64,000 nt of DNA, taken from contig PMZR01000119.1 of assembly GCA_003170135.1 (NCBI GenBank), forward strand, positions 71,600-135,599. The letters run 5' to 3'. A program made the position numbers and the translations under genes. The first letter of the stretch is position 1. Every line of letters begins with the position of its first letter. Positions 47,087 to 56,554 of this stretch are shown piece after piece. Source of the stretch: Acidobacteriota bacterium. GTDB taxonomy: Bacteria; Acidobacteriota; Vicinamibacteria; Vicinamibacterales; Fen-181. A model generated the notes under the pieces. The model saw nothing but the letters and a program-made list of their open reading frames with translations, had not been told where the DNA came from and did no database searches.

Positions 47087-48616
47087 ATGCGCACCCGCCC
47101 GCCGCTCGACCGATCCTCGTCGCCTGCCACGCGCGTGCTCTTCCTTCGAACGATCGGCTTCACCGCGCTCCTCATCGGATGCCGAGCCGCCTGGCTGTAC
47201 CACGCCGCGGGGCTCACGCTCAGTCACTACGACGCCAGAGCTCACCTGGTCGTCGCCCGTCGCGTGATCGACAACCTGACGCCGGGCTGGCGCCAACTGG
47301 GCGCCATCTGGCTGCCGCTGCCCCACCTGATCAACGTGCTGCCGGTCCAGATCGACGCGTTCTACAGGACGGGCGCATTTGCGGTGGCGGTTTCGGTCGT
47401 CGCCTTCGCAATCACCGCGTGGGGACTCGCGCGGATCGCCGCTCGCGCAACCGGTTCACCGACGGCCGCGGTGGCGGCAGCCGCGGTCTTCGCCCTCAAT
47501 CCGGCCGTGCTGTACCTGCAATCCACCCCGATGACCGAGGCGTTGCTCATCTGCCTGCTGGTCCTTGCGATCGCGTTCACCTACGACTGGCTGGAGGACA
47601 CCACGGTCCGCAACACGCGGCGCGCGGGATGCGCCATCGCCGCCGCGTGCCTGACGCGTTACGAAGCGTGGCCGGTGACGGGTGCGCTGCTCGCGGTCGC
47701 CATCCTCGTGTTGTGGCGGCGAGGCATGACGCCCGGCAAGGCGATGAGGCAGGTGTGGCGACTGGCGGCGTATCCCGCGATTGGCGTCGCGGCATTCCTG
47801 CTCGAGAGCCATTTGACCATCGGCAGATGGTTCGTCACGGGGGGCTTCTTCGTCCCCGACAACATCGACACCGGCAATCCGGTCCACGCGGTCGCGTCCA
47901 TCTGGTGGGGCGCACACGTCGTCGGCGGACACGCAGTCGAGTGGGCCGCAACCGCCGGCGCGATCGCGTGCATCGCCGCTGCCTGGCGCGATCGCCGGCG
48001 CAGCGCCCTGCTGGCGCCACTGGCTCTGCTGGCCGTTGGCGCGCTGCCGGCCTATGCGTTCTTCAACGGGCATCCCTTCCGCATCCGCTACATGACGCCG
48101 CTCGTGCCGGCGCTCGCCGTCTTCGCGGGCCTTGGTGTCGGCCTGCTTCGCGGCTGGCCCCGCCGCGCCGCCGCCGTGCTGCTCATCGGGCTGGCCCTGG
48201 TCGAGACACCGCCATTCGACCTGCGTAGCCCGATGGTGCTCGAGGCGCAATGGGACACTGGCAACAGCGCTGCCCGCAGGGAGGTGACGCGGTACCTCGC
48301 CGGTCACTATGACGGCCGGACGATCATGGCCAGCATGGGATCGCTTGCGCACTACATGCAGGAGTTGTCACGGGCGGGCCTCGCGCTGAGAGACTTCCTT
48401 CACGAGGGCAATGGCGACATCTGGCTGGCCGCACTCGCGGATCCGCGACCGCACGTCGGCTGGATTCTCATCGAGGAACAGGCTGCTGGTGGAGATCGAC
48501 TCGCGCGGATCGTGCGGCGGGAACCGCGTTTCCTGGACGGATTCGAGCGCGTGGCCGAGGGAGGTGGGGTGGCGCTCTACCGGGCGAGTGGCGCTGGTCG
48601 CGAGTGGGGCCGGTAG
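47087..48616 (+). CDS. Polytopic membrane glycosyltransferase (dolichyl-phosphate-mannose transferase-like)
   Basis: 509 aa with an estimated ten to eleven transmembrane segments. The first periplasmic loop has SHYDARAHLVVARR with the acidic residue typical of GT-C enzymes. Later hydrophobic helices and a C-terminal soluble part follow. GT-C enzymes use lipid-linked sugars on the outer face of the inner membrane. ATG 47087 has no strong ribosome-binding site. It is divergent from the DedA-like gene. Confidence 0.7.
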   Translation: MRTRPPLDRSSSPATRVLFLRTIGFTALLIGCRAAWLYHAAGLTLSHYDARAHLVVARRVIDNLTPGWRQLGAIWLPLPHLINVLPVQIDAFYRTGAFAVAVSVVAFAITAWGLARIAARATGSPTAAVAAAAVFALNPAVLYLQSTPMTEALLICLLVLAIAFTYDWLEDTTVRNTRRAGCAIAAACLTRYEAWPVTGALLAVAILVLWRRGMTPGKAMRQVWRLAAYPAIGVAAFLLESHLTIGRWFVTGGFFVPDNIDTGNPVHAVASIWWGAHVVGGHAVEWAATAGAIACIAAAWRDRRRSALLAPLALLAVGALPAYAFFNGHPFRIRYMTPLVPALAVFAGLGVGLLRGWPRRAAAVLLIGLALVETPPFDLRSPMVLEAQWDTGNSAARREVTRYLAGHYDGRTIMASMGSLAHYMQELSRAGLALRDFLHEGNGDIWLAALADPRPHVGWILIEEQAAGGDRLARIVRREPRFLDGFERVAEGGGVALYRASGAGREWGR

Positions 48617-48720
48617 AGCAGATAAGGTCAGTGACGTGCACAGCGCGGTTCTGGCGAACGAGCGATCAGCCAGCAGCCACCCTACTTCCCTTACCTGCCC
48701 TCCCGGCCCCCAATCCTCCG

Positions 48721-49500
48721 CTATCCACCAAACCGCACGACGAACGTCGCCTGGTAGGTGATTCCGCCGAGATCGATTGTCGACGCCAGGGGCGCAAATG
48801 CGCTGCTCACGTCGCCGTGCGCCCTCTGGTAGCGAATCTCACCGCCAACTGCGTACTTGCCGAGCGGCACGCGTGCACCGGCCACCACCAAGGGACCGAT
48901 GTTCGTGCCGCTTGCAACATAGCTCGCAGCGAAAACGCTCTGGTCGCCGGCGACGAACTGCCCCGTCTCGCTATACCGCCAGATGAAGACGCCCAGCCCG
49001 GCGCCGATGTAGGGCTCGACGACGTTCTGACGGCCGAGCGGCAGGAACCGGACCGTGGCCGTGATCGGGATGACACGCAGCCGCAAGGCCTGGGTGATCT
49101 CCGAGCCGTCGAGGTTTACGAAATTCGCGGAAACGCTTGATACGTTGCGGCTGTAATACCCAACGCCAGCGCTGCCTTCCAAGAAGTCGCCGACGCCGAT
49201 GAGCCATTCCCCACCGAAGGTGACGTTGTTGAACCCCTTCTTCAGGCACGATGCTGCACTGCCGCCGTTATTGATGCAACCAGCCCCGTTGCTTTGAACA
49301 GGATAGTCAAGGCGGTCTATGTTGCCCCCCAGGAGCAGCTCCTGCGCCGCGATGTCCGTACTCGGGCGCCCGTCGAGACCGCGCACAGAGAAGTAGCCGA
49401 TGTTGAAACTGACGGCCTGCGACTGGGCGTACGCGGGCGCCGCAAAGGCCGCACCGAACAACACGACGGCAACCAGGGCGACAGAGAATTTGCGAAGCAT
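48721..49500 (-). CDS. Outer-membrane beta-barrel protein (OmpW/OmpA-like barrel)
   Basis: 259 aa from ATG 49500 with AAGGAG at the right spacing. A clear signal peptide (VALVAVVLFGAAFAAPAYAQ) is followed by strands of alternating residues (VSFNIGYFSVRGLD, VEPYIGAGLGVFIWRYS). The protein ends in GGITYQATFVVRFGG; Phe lies near the end, as in many barrels. Two cysteines (GCINNGGSAASC) could form a disulfide. Function is unknown. Confidence 0.8.
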   Translation of the reverse strand: MLRKFSVALVAVVLFGAAFAAPAYAQSQAVSFNIGYFSVRGLDGRPSTDIAAQELLLGGNIDRLDYPVQSNGAGCINNGGSAASCLKKGFNNVTFGGEWLIGVGDFLEGSAGVGYYSRNVSSVSANFVNLDGSEITQALRLRVIPITATVRFLPLGRQNVVEPYIGAGLGVFIWRYSETGQFVAGDQSVFAASYVASGTNIGPLVVAGARVPLGKYAVGGEIRYQRAHGDVSSAFAPLASTIDLGGITYQATFVVRFGG

Positions 49501-49730
49501 ACGGGCTCCTTGGAAGGAGTTGATAAATGAGGATCCGGCCGGCGCCAGGAACCGCTCGTCACTGCCGGGGAGCATGAAGAATGCCATGCCTCGGCCGCAA
49601 ATCGCGGCTGTATTTTGGGGTCCGCCGGCCCGGTGTCCCAGTTTGGGGTCACTCCCTGTCCGGGTTCGTGTCCTCTCCCGGTCGGCCCAAGGGAGGCGCG
49701 AATCCGGACGAAAATGAGCGCGGGCCGCTC

Positions 49731-50540
49731 CTAGCCGGCACCCGGGCCTGCGCGAAATCGCTCCACGGTCCCGAGCATCTCTGCATGAATCCGGCCGTTG
49801 GAGGCGAGGAGGCTTGCTCGCCGGACATCGAACGGGCCGCCGTCGATCGCGGTAATCCGCCCACCAGCCTCTTGCACAATCAAGGCCCCGGCGGCGACGT
49901 CCCACGGCTTGAGTTGCTCCTCCCAGAACCCATCCATGCGGCCGGCGGCGACATAGCAGAGGTCGAGCGCCGCGGACCCGAGGCGACGCACCGCCTGCGC
50001 GCGCTCGATGAACGCGCCGAACAGGCCGACCACCGGCGCCGCCGTCTCGTGAACGTCGTACGGGAACCCCGTGACGAGCAAGGCATCGACCAGCGTTGGC
50101 GCCTGCGAGACGCGCAGTGGCTGCCCGTTCAAGAACGCGCCGCCGCCGCGCTCGGCCGTGAACAGTTCGCGGCGCCAGGGGTCGTACACCGCACCAATTT
50201 CCAGCCGGCCGTCGATCTCCAGGCCGAGCGACGAACAGAAAATCGGCAGGCCGTGCGCGTAGTTGGTCGTCCCGTCCAGCGGATCGAAGATCCAGCAGTG
50301 TCGGGCCGGGACGCGGCCGCTGGGTGCGCCGAACTCCTCGGCCAGGACGTCGTGGTCGGGGAACCTGTCGGCCACCATCGCGCGGAATGCCCGCTCGACC
50401 GCGAGATCGACTTCGGTGACGAGGTCGATCCGGCCCTTCTTGGAGACTTCGATGGCTCCGCCGAAGCGGGCCATCTGCAGATCGCCCGCGGCGACGACCG
50501 CCTGGATTGCGGTGGCGAGGAGTATCGGGTCGTGAGGCAT
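49731..50540 (-). CDS. suhB: Inositol-1-monophosphatase family protein
   Basis: 269 aa. Metal-binding motifs are typical: LAEEFGA, then the WIFDPLDGTTNYAHG segment and WDVAAGALIVQEAGG. It hydrolyses inositol phosphates or related phosphosugars; the SuhB branch also acts in rRNA transcription, but the symbol is by similarity only. Start ATG 50540. The gap to the preceding barrel gene (230 bases) shows no gene. Confidence 0.88.
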   Translation of the reverse strand: MPHDPILLATAIQAVVAAGDLQMARFGGAIEVSKKGRIDLVTEVDLAVERAFRAMVADRFPDHDVLAEEFGAPSGRVPARHCWIFDPLDGTTNYAHGLPIFCSSLGLEIDGRLEIGAVYDPWRRELFTAERGGGAFLNGQPLRVSQAPTLVDALLVTGFPYDVHETAAPVVGLFGAFIERAQAVRRLGSAALDLCYVAAGRMDGFWEEQLKPWDVAAGALIVQEAGGRITAIDGGPFDVRRASLLASNGRIHAEMLGTVERFRAGPGAG

Positions 50541-50558
50541 GGAGGTCTTCGAGAGGTC

Positions 50559-50627
50559 CGACAGTCGGGAGTCGATAGTTGATAGTTGATGGTCACCCGG
50601 TGGATCTCAACGATGAACTATCGACGC
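50559..50627. repeat. GATAGTTGATAGTTGATG word repeat
   Basis: An arm GTCGATAGTTGATAGTTGAT (50571-50590) faces TCAACGATGAACTATCGAC (50607-50625), which includes the end of the RsbW-like gene. The pattern resembles the other short-word repeats but with AT-rich words. Confidence 0.6.
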
Positions 50628-51059
50628 ATCGTCCCGTTCGGGCAGCTTCTTCACCATGCGCACTTCCATCCCGCCTTCCGGCAGCCGCCGCAGCGAAACG
50701 TCGTCCATGAAGTTGCGCATGAAGAAGATCCCGCGCCCGCTCGATTTCAGCAGGTTCTCCGGCGCGAGCGGATTGAGCAACACCGACGGGTCGAACCCGG
50801 CGCCCTGGTCGCGCACGGAGACGACAAGCTCTGTCGGGTGCGACGCGAACTCCACGAACACCGACTTGCGGGCGTCGCTGCGGTTGCCGTGCTTGATCGC
50901 GTTGATCACCGATTCACGGATGGCGACACTGATCCAATGCAAGTGCTCCTCGTCCAGGCCCGCCAGCCGGCCGAACGCATCGCTCACGATTTGCACCAGG
51001 TCCAGCATCTCGAACGCACTGCTGAACTCCAGGCGGATTGTCTGTCCGTTGTTCGCCAT
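50607..51059 (-). CDS. RsbW/SpoIIAB-like serine-protein kinase (HATPase_c_2)
   Basis: 150 aa from ATG 51059; ATG 51107 is in frame. The Bergerat ATPase fold is shown by the N box (AIRESVINAIKHGN), the G1 segment (DQGAGFDPS) and a G2-like GRGIFFMRNFMDDV. Such proteins act as anti-sigma factors or phosphorylate anti-anti-sigma proteins in the partner-switch system. No partner STAS or sigma gene is adjacent. It is divergent from aroA. Confidence 0.85.
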   Translation of the reverse strand: MANNGQTIRLEFSSAFEMLDLVQIVSDAFGRLAGLDEEHLHWISVAIRESVINAIKHGNRSDARKSVFVEFASHPTELVVSVRDQGAGFDPSVLLNPLAPENLLKSSGRGIFFMRNFMDDVSLRRLPEGGMEVRMVKKLPERDDASIVHR

Positions 51060-51311
51060 CCCGATCGCCGCGTTCCCGGGGCAGGATTGGTCGGCCGTGC
51101 GTCCCATAATATAAGCGAAACTGCCCTTCAACCACGAATACGGCAATTGGCGGGCCGGGGTTCATTTCAGGGGGACCGGGCAGCCCGTGATGAACGTCCA
51201 GCGTCAGCACCGAGACCAGCCAGGCGCCCGCCCGCCACGGCGGGCCGACAGGAAATATCGGGCTTTCACCGCGGGCTGCTAGGCGCGGGGCCGAGATGTT
51301 ATAGTCCCTAC

Positions 51312-52616
51312 GTGTCCGCCGCTGACCGCGTCACGATCCAGCCGGCCCGGCGGGTGACCGGCCGAGTCACCCCGCCCGGGGACAAGTCCATTTCCCATCG
51401 TTATGCGATGCTCGCCGCGCTCGCCGACGGGCCATCGGTCATCGAGCGGTACGCGCCCGGTGCCGACTGCCAGGCGACGCTCGCGTGCCTGGGCGGCCTG
51501 GGCGTCGCGATCGCCGAGCGCGCGGAGCCGTCGGGAGCACCCGCCGTCCGCGTGATGGGTCGCGGGCTGCGGGGCCTCGCCCCTGCCGAGGCCGCTCTCG
51601 ACGCGCGGAATGCCGGCACGACACTGCGGCTGCTGTCCGGGATCGTGGCCGCCCATCGCTTCGTGACGACGCTGACCGGCGACGCGTCGTTGTGCCGCCG
51701 GCCGATGGCGCGCGTCATCGACCCGCTGACCCGCATGGGCGCGCGCATCGACGCGCGCGACGGCTGTCCGCCGCTGACGATCACGGGAGCGGATCTGCGG
51801 GCGATCGCCTACACGACCAAGGTGCCCAGCGCGCAGGTCAAGAGCGCGATCCTGCTGGCCGGCCTCCAGGCGGTCGGCACGACCAGCGTCACCGAGCCGG
51901 CGTCCACCCGCAATCACACGGAACTCGCGCTGGCGGCCTTCGGCGCGGACGTGGCGACCGAGGGAACCACGGTCACGGTGCGCGGCATGCAGCCGCTCCG
52001 TGGCGCGGCCCTGCGCGTTCCCGGCGATCCCTCGTCCGCGGCGTTCTGGGCGGTCGCGGCCGCCGGCCTGCCGGGATCCGACATCGAGATCGCCGACGTC
52101 GGCCTCAATCCAACGCGCATCGCGTTTCTGGAGGTGCTGCGCCGGGCGGGTGCCCAGGTGGAGGCCACCATCGCCGGCCACACCGGCGGCGAAGCGTTCG
52201 GCACGCTTCGGGTGCGTTGCAAAGACCTGCGCCCAATCGTGCTCGATGGCTCCGACATCCCCGCGCTCATCGACGAGTTGCCCGCGCTTGCGGCGCTCGC
52301 CACCTTCGGCGGCCAGATCGACGTGCGCGGCGCTTCCGAGCTGCGGGTCAAGGAGAGCGACAGGATCAGCTGTCTCGTCTCGGGGCTGCGAGGGCTCGGC
52401 GCGGATGTCGAGGAGCGGCCCGACGGTTTCGTCGTGCGCGGGCGGCGGCGCCTGGCGGGTGGCACGGCCGATGCGGCCGGGGATCATCGGCTCGCAATGT
52501 CGTTCGCGATTGCGGCGCTCGGCGCGCGCGGACCATGCACCGTGACCGGCGCCGCTTCCGTCGCCGTGTCCTACCCGGGCTTCTTCGACGTGCTTCGGAC
52601 CATCGTGGACGAGTAG
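51312..52616 (+). CDS. aroA: 3-phosphoshikimate 1-carboxyvinyltransferase (EPSP synthase)
   Basis: 434 aa from GTG 51312. Signatures are PPGDKSISHRYAML (Lys and Ser bind the substrate), LDARNAGTTLRLLSG and VKESDRISCL, with DGSDIPALIDELPA before the catalytic Asp region. It performs the sixth step of the shikimate pathway. Class I versus II cannot be settled by eye, though the segment after the Lys is glyphosate-class typical. aroK follows 21 bases later. Confidence 0.95.
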   Translation: MSAADRVTIQPARRVTGRVTPPGDKSISHRYAMLAALADGPSVIERYAPGADCQATLACLGGLGVAIAERAEPSGAPAVRVMGRGLRGLAPAEAALDARNAGTTLRLLSGIVAAHRFVTTLTGDASLCRRPMARVIDPLTRMGARIDARDGCPPLTITGADLRAIAYTTKVPSAQVKSAILLAGLQAVGTTSVTEPASTRNHTELALAAFGADVATEGTTVTVRGMQPLRGAALRVPGDPSSAAFWAVAAAGLPGSDIEIADVGLNPTRIAFLEVLRRAGAQVEATIAGHTGGEAFGTLRVRCKDLRPIVLDGSDIPALIDELPALAALATFGGQIDVRGASELRVKESDRISCLVSGLRGLGADVEERPDGFVVRGRRRLAGGTADAAGDHRLAMSFAIAALGARGPCTVTGAASVAVSYPGFFDVLRTIVDE

Positions 52617-52637
52617 AAGCGCGACAGCGGGACGACC

Positions 52638-53138
52638 GTGCGCAAGGACAAGATCTACCTGGTGGGATTCATGTCGTCGGGCAAGACGACCGCGGCGCGC
52701 AGCCTGGGCCAGCGCCTGGGGTGGCGTACCGAGGACATCGACGAGCGGATCGAGGCGCTCGAGCGCATGACCGTCGCCGAGATCTTCGCGAGCCGGGGCG
52801 AGCCGTACTTTCGGGCCGCCGAGCGCGACGTGCTGCGGGCGCTGCTGGCACCACGCAACCTGGTGGTTGCGACCGGCGGCGGCACGTTCGTGGATCCGGA
52901 GAATCGGGCGGTGATCAACGACGACGGCGTCTCGGTCTGGATCGACGTGCCGTTCGAAGAGGTGCTCGGCCGACTGCCCGCCGACGGCCGGCGCCCGCTG
53001 GCGTCGAACCGGACCGAGATGGAAGCGCTCTACGCCGCGCGACGTGCCGCCTATCAGCAGGCGCACTTGCGCCTGGATGGGGCGCGCGCCCCGGTCGAGG
53101 AAGTGGTCGAGCGCGTGCTCGATTGGCTGGGCTACTGA
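52638..53138 (+). CDS. aroK: Shikimate kinase
   Basis: 166 aa from GTG 52638. The P-loop is GFMSSGKTTAARSLG (about residue 10). The shikimate-binding DIDERIE (residue 34), SRGEPYFRAAERD and VVATGGGTFV segments are all in place, and the lid Arg is in ADGRRPLASN. It makes shikimate-3-phosphate, the substrate of the upstream aroA product. The adjacent order suggests one operon. Confidence 0.94.
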   Translation: MRKDKIYLVGFMSSGKTTAARSLGQRLGWRTEDIDERIEALERMTVAEIFASRGEPYFRAAERDVLRALLAPRNLVVATGGGTFVDPENRAVINDDGVSVWIDVPFEEVLGRLPADGRRPLASNRTEMEALYAARRAAYQQAHLRLDGARAPVEEVVERVLDWLGY

Positions 53139-53285
53139 TCAGTGCTGGGTGCTACGTGCTGAGTGCTACGTGCCGAGTGCTACGTGCGCGTGCCCTGCTG
53201 AGTGCATGCACCCGGCGCCGAGCACGTCGCACCGAGCACATAGCACATAGCACGCGTGGCACCGAGCACATAGCACCCAGCACTA
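53139..53285. repeat. Long inverted repeat of GTGCTGAGTGCTA words
   Basis: The left arm (53142-53188) is GTGCTGGGTGCTACGTGC and four more degenerate copies. The right arm (53234-53283) is the reverse complement of the same words and ends in CACCCAGCAC. Between them is a 45-base loop. The array begins right after the aroK stop. It could be a terminator-like structure, but lacks a T tract. Confidence 0.85.
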
Positions 53286-53303
53286 CTTGTGCGGCTTATC
53301 CCA

Positions 53304-54047
53304 ATGCGCTACCTCATCCTCAGCGATATTCACGCGAATCTCGACGCGTTGCAGGCAGTGCTGCACGAGGCCGACCGGCTCACCTACGACCGGGTGCTCG
53401 TGCTCGGGGACCTGGTCGGCTACGGCGCCCAGCCCAACGAAGTCATCGACGAGATCCGCGCCCTCGATCCGCTCGCCATCATCCGCGGCAACCACGACAA
53501 GGTCGCGGCAGGCATCGAAGGGGCCGACGGGTTCAATCCGATTGCCCAGCAGGCGGCCGAGTGGACCTACAAGACGTTGACCCCGGAGAATCGTCTGTAC
53601 CTGTCCACGCGGCCGCTGGGGCCGATCTTCGTGGACGGGGACACCGAGATCTGCCACGGCTCGCCCGGCGACGAAGATGCGTATATCACCAGTGAGCTGG
53701 CCGCGCTGCGCGCGTTGAAGCAGTCGGAGCGGCCCGTCTGTTTCTACGGCCACACGCACGTGCCCGTCGCCTTCCGCCTTACCGACACGGGGTTCGAGGT
53801 GGTCGCGGGCCGGTCGAATGGCGAACGGCAAGTGACGATCGAGCGGGGCATGCAGTACCTGATCAACCCCGGCTCGGTCGGGCAGCCGCGCGACGGGGAT
53901 CCGCGCGCGGCGTTTGCGCTGTTTGAACGCGACCCGCGCGTCGTGACGCTCTACCGCACGCCGTATCCCGTCGAGCGCGCGCAGGAGCGGATCGTCGAGG
54001 CGGGTCTTCCCGAAACGCTCGCGCGGCGCCTGGCGCTCGGGCGGTAG
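53304..54047 (+). CDS. Metallophosphoesterase (YfcE/MJ0936-like)
   Basis: 247 aa from ATG 53304, close after the repeat. The metallophosphoesterase motifs are: SDIHANLDALQ (first Asp/His), LGDLVGYG, RGNHDK, CHGSPGDE and YGHTHVPV. Also INPGSVGQPRD near the C-terminus matches the YfcE/MJ0936 phosphodiesterase branch. It hydrolyses phosphodiesters with two metals. The substrate is unknown. Confidence 0.9.
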   Translation: MRYLILSDIHANLDALQAVLHEADRLTYDRVLVLGDLVGYGAQPNEVIDEIRALDPLAIIRGNHDKVAAGIEGADGFNPIAQQAAEWTYKTLTPENRLYLSTRPLGPIFVDGDTEICHGSPGDEDAYITSELAALRALKQSERPVCFYGHTHVPVAFRLTDTGFEVVAGRSNGERQVTIERGMQYLINPGSVGQPRDGDPRAAFALFERDPRVVTLYRTPYPVERAQERIVEAGLPETLARRLALGR

Positions 54048-54065
54048 GGAACGAACACATGGTCA

Positions 54066-54108
54066 GTGAAGGCCGCCCTTCGACACGCAGGGCGGTGAGT
54101 CTGTCGAA
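54066..54108. repeat. REP-like imperfect inverted repeat (CCCTTCGACA type)
   Basis: GCCGCCCTTCGACACGC faces AGGGCGGTGAGTCTGTCGAAC. This resembles the widespread CCCTTCGACA...GTCGAACC REP-like element. It lies between the phosphoesterase stop and the peptidase start. Confidence 0.6.
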
Positions 54109-54153
54109 CCGCATTGTCCCACCGTGTCCCACGTTCGCCCCCCTGAGGTGCCC

Positions 54154-56466
54154 ATGTCTCGACGTCCATCTGAAGTTCCCGAATGTTGGCCCCGGCTCCT
54201 GTCCCTCGTCTTCGCCGGCATCGCCGGCGCGGCGCTTCTCGCCACCCTGCCCCTCCACGCGCAGGCCGGGCCAGATCGATGCCTGGTGCCCGCGTCGATT
54301 CGGGACGCGATCCTGAACGAGACGTCGGGCGAAGAAGCGTACCAGCACGTGCAGATGCTCGCGGTGAACCGCGACCGCCAGCCCGATGAGTACCGGAACG
54401 AGTTCTTCGAGACGACCTACCTTCGCACCATGGCGAAACAATACGGCCTGTCCGACGTGCAGGTGGACTTCTTTCCCACGCGCGATGTCTGGGACGCCGA
54501 AGAGGGCGACCTGTGGCTCATCCAGCCGACGATGAAGAAGATCGCCAGCCTGACGATGGTGCCGACGGCGGTGGCCCAGGGCAGCACGACGGCCGACGTG
54601 GAGGCCGAGGTCGTCTACGTCGGTCAGGGCCGTGAGGCGGACTACGCGGGCAAGGACGTGAAAGGCAAGATCGTGCTCGGCAGCGGAGGCGTTGGCGGCG
54701 TCTTCACGAGTGGCGTCGTCCAGCGGGGCGCCGCCGGCGCTCTGGGCACGGGCAGCACCGGCGTCACCGCGAATTCGGCCGGCTACACGCTCGACCAGCT
54801 GGGATGGTCCACCGTGCCCGCGACCGCGGAGCATCCCGGGTTCGGATTCGTCCTGTCGCTGCGCCAGTTCTACGAGATCCGCGACTACCTCGAACGAGGG
54901 CAGAAAGTCGTGATGCGCGCGCACCTGCGGACGAGCACCTACCCGGGCAAGATGAACGTGATCTCGGCGTCGATTCCCGGCAGCGACCCGGCCGCCGGCG
55001 AGTTCATCGCCGTCGCCCACGCGTACGAAACGATCGCAACGCCTGGCGCGAACGACAACTGCACGGGCGTGGCCACGATCCTCGAGGTGGGCCGGACGCT
55101 CGCGCGCCTGATCAAGACCGGGGTGCTGCCCCAGCCGAAACGCACGATCCGCTTCGCGTGGGGGCCGGAGATCTCGGGCACGACGGCCTACATGTTCAAG
55201 CACCCCGAGCTGCAGGACAAGCTGATCGCCGCGCTCAACTTCGACATGACCGGTGCGGACCTGGCGGTCACAGGCGGGTACCTGCGGATGAAGATGACGC
55301 CGGATTCACGTCCAAGCTACCTGAACGACTTGATCGCCAGCCTGCTTCAGTTCGTCGATCAGACCGAGATCCGGACGCAGCAGGGCACGAACCAGCCGTT
55401 CGGTTATCGCCTGACGCCGGTCGCCACGATCACCTCCGGCAGCGACCACTCGGTGTTCAACAACGGCGGCATCCCGGCGATGCAGTTCAATCACTGGCCG
55501 GACAACTTCTACCACAGCAGTCACGACCGCATCATCAACGTCGATCCGACCGAGCTGAAACGCAGCAGCTTCATGGCCGCCGCCGCGTTCTACTACATGG
55601 CGACCGCCGGCGCGCCGCAGGCGCGCGACTTGGCTTGGGACGCCGCCGCGAACGGCGAGAAGTGGATTGCGGAGGTGACGCGGCAATCGGTGCGGCTGCT
55701 CGGCAACGACGCGACGAAACTGCCCGAGCAGTACAAAGCCGCGCAGAACAAGGTGACCTGGGCGTGCAATCGCGCCAGGGGCGGCGTCGAATCAGTTCTG
55801 GCGCTGGCGAAAGATGCGGATGTCGCAGCGACCGTGAAGACGCTGGTCGGCACGCTGGAGGCGACGCGCGACCTGAACGCCCGGATGCTCGAGAACGCAT
55901 ACAAGGAGCGCTGCGCCACCCTCGGCGTCAAGCCGGCGCCAATCGCGTTGACCGACAAGGAGCTCGAGTACTCGCTGATGGTGCCGCGGCGCCTGTTCAA
56001 GGTCTACTCCGCGGAAGCGCAGAAGCGCCAGGCGCAGGGGCCCGGGCAGGGACAGGCACCGGCCCAGGGCCAGCGCGGGGCGCCACCGCAGCGGCCGGCC
56101 GCCGCGGCGGCTGCGGCGCCAACCGAGCCCGTCGAGGGGCAGCCACCCGCACCAGCACAGGGACAGCGAGGCGGCGGCCGGGGCGGCCGGAATCAAGGCT
56201 TGCCGGGACTGGCGTCGAATGAGGTGGCGAACTTCATCGACGGCTCGCGCAGCATCCTCGACATCTACAACGCCGTGCGCGCGGAGTGCGGCAACCTCGT
56301 TACGGGCAGCAACGACGTGAAGTTCGCCTACATTCTCGCGACCGATGCGCCGGACGTCGATCTGGAAGCCGTCGCGACGTCGCTACAGAACATGGAGAAG
56401 GCGGGCACGATCGAGATCACGAAGAAGCCGGCGCCGACGCCGGCGAAGAAGGGGACGAAGAAGTAG
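54154..56466 (+). CDS. Secreted M28-family metallopeptidase with PA domain
   Basis: 770 aa from ATG 54154 with GAGG upstream. A signal peptide (LSLVFAGIAGAALLATLPLH) leads to a PA-type insert (VYVGQGREADYAGKDVKGKI). The zinc M28 core follows: VAHAYETI (first His), PGANDNCTGVATILEVGR (Asp), WGPEISGT (Glu), LNFDMTGAD (Asp) and YHSSHDRI (His). The usual EE pair is a PE here, and HxD is HxY, as in the DUF4910-like branch. A Gln/Pro/Ala-rich linker (residues 625-690) leads to a small C-terminal domain and a Lys-rich tail. Acts in the periplasm or outside. Confidence 0.85.
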   Translation: MSRRPSEVPECWPRLLSLVFAGIAGAALLATLPLHAQAGPDRCLVPASIRDAILNETSGEEAYQHVQMLAVNRDRQPDEYRNEFFETTYLRTMAKQYGLSDVQVDFFPTRDVWDAEEGDLWLIQPTMKKIASLTMVPTAVAQGSTTADVEAEVVYVGQGREADYAGKDVKGKIVLGSGGVGGVFTSGVVQRGAAGALGTGSTGVTANSAGYTLDQLGWSTVPATAEHPGFGFVLSLRQFYEIRDYLERGQKVVMRAHLRTSTYPGKMNVISASIPGSDPAAGEFIAVAHAYETIATPGANDNCTGVATILEVGRTLARLIKTGVLPQPKRTIRFAWGPEISGTTAYMFKHPELQDKLIAALNFDMTGADLAVTGGYLRMKMTPDSRPSYLNDLIASLLQFVDQTEIRTQQGTNQPFGYRLTPVATITSGSDHSVFNNGGIPAMQFNHWPDNFYHSSHDRIINVDPTELKRSSFMAAAAFYYMATAGAPQARDLAWDAAANGEKWIAEVTRQSVRLLGNDATKLPEQYKAAQNKVTWACNRARGGVESVLALAKDADVAATVKTLVGTLEATRDLNARMLENAYKERCATLGVKPAPIALTDKELEYSLMVPRRLFKVYSAEAQKRQAQGPGQGQAPAQGQRGAPPQRPAAAAAAAPTEPVEGQPPAPAQGQRGGGRGGRNQGLPGLASNEVANFIDGSRSILDIYNAVRAECGNLVTGSNDVKFAYILATDAPDVDLEAVATSLQNMEKAGTIEITKKPAPTPAKKGTKK

Positions 56467-56553
56467 TCGGCAGTGGATAGTCGGCAGTGGATAGTGGGTA
56501 GTGAATAGTGGGTAGTGGGCAGCGCGCCTGTCACTATCCACTACCCACTATCG
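56466..56553. repeat. GGATAGTGGGTAGTG word repeat, inverted
   Basis: Left arm of GTAGTCGGCAGTGGATAG/TGGGTAGTGAATAG words (56466-56518) faces CACTATCCACTACCCACTATC (56532-56552). It separates the peptidase from the convergent ccm cluster. A different word from the GTGCT and CAGTAGAC families. Confidence 0.8.
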
Positions 56554-56554
56554 C

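Noticed and set aside
49560-49640. Hairpin plus TATTTT as a terminator
   Set aside because: A 7-bp stem with a short T-rich tail is on the + strand, but no + strand gene ends upstream; both flanking genes are on the minus strand.
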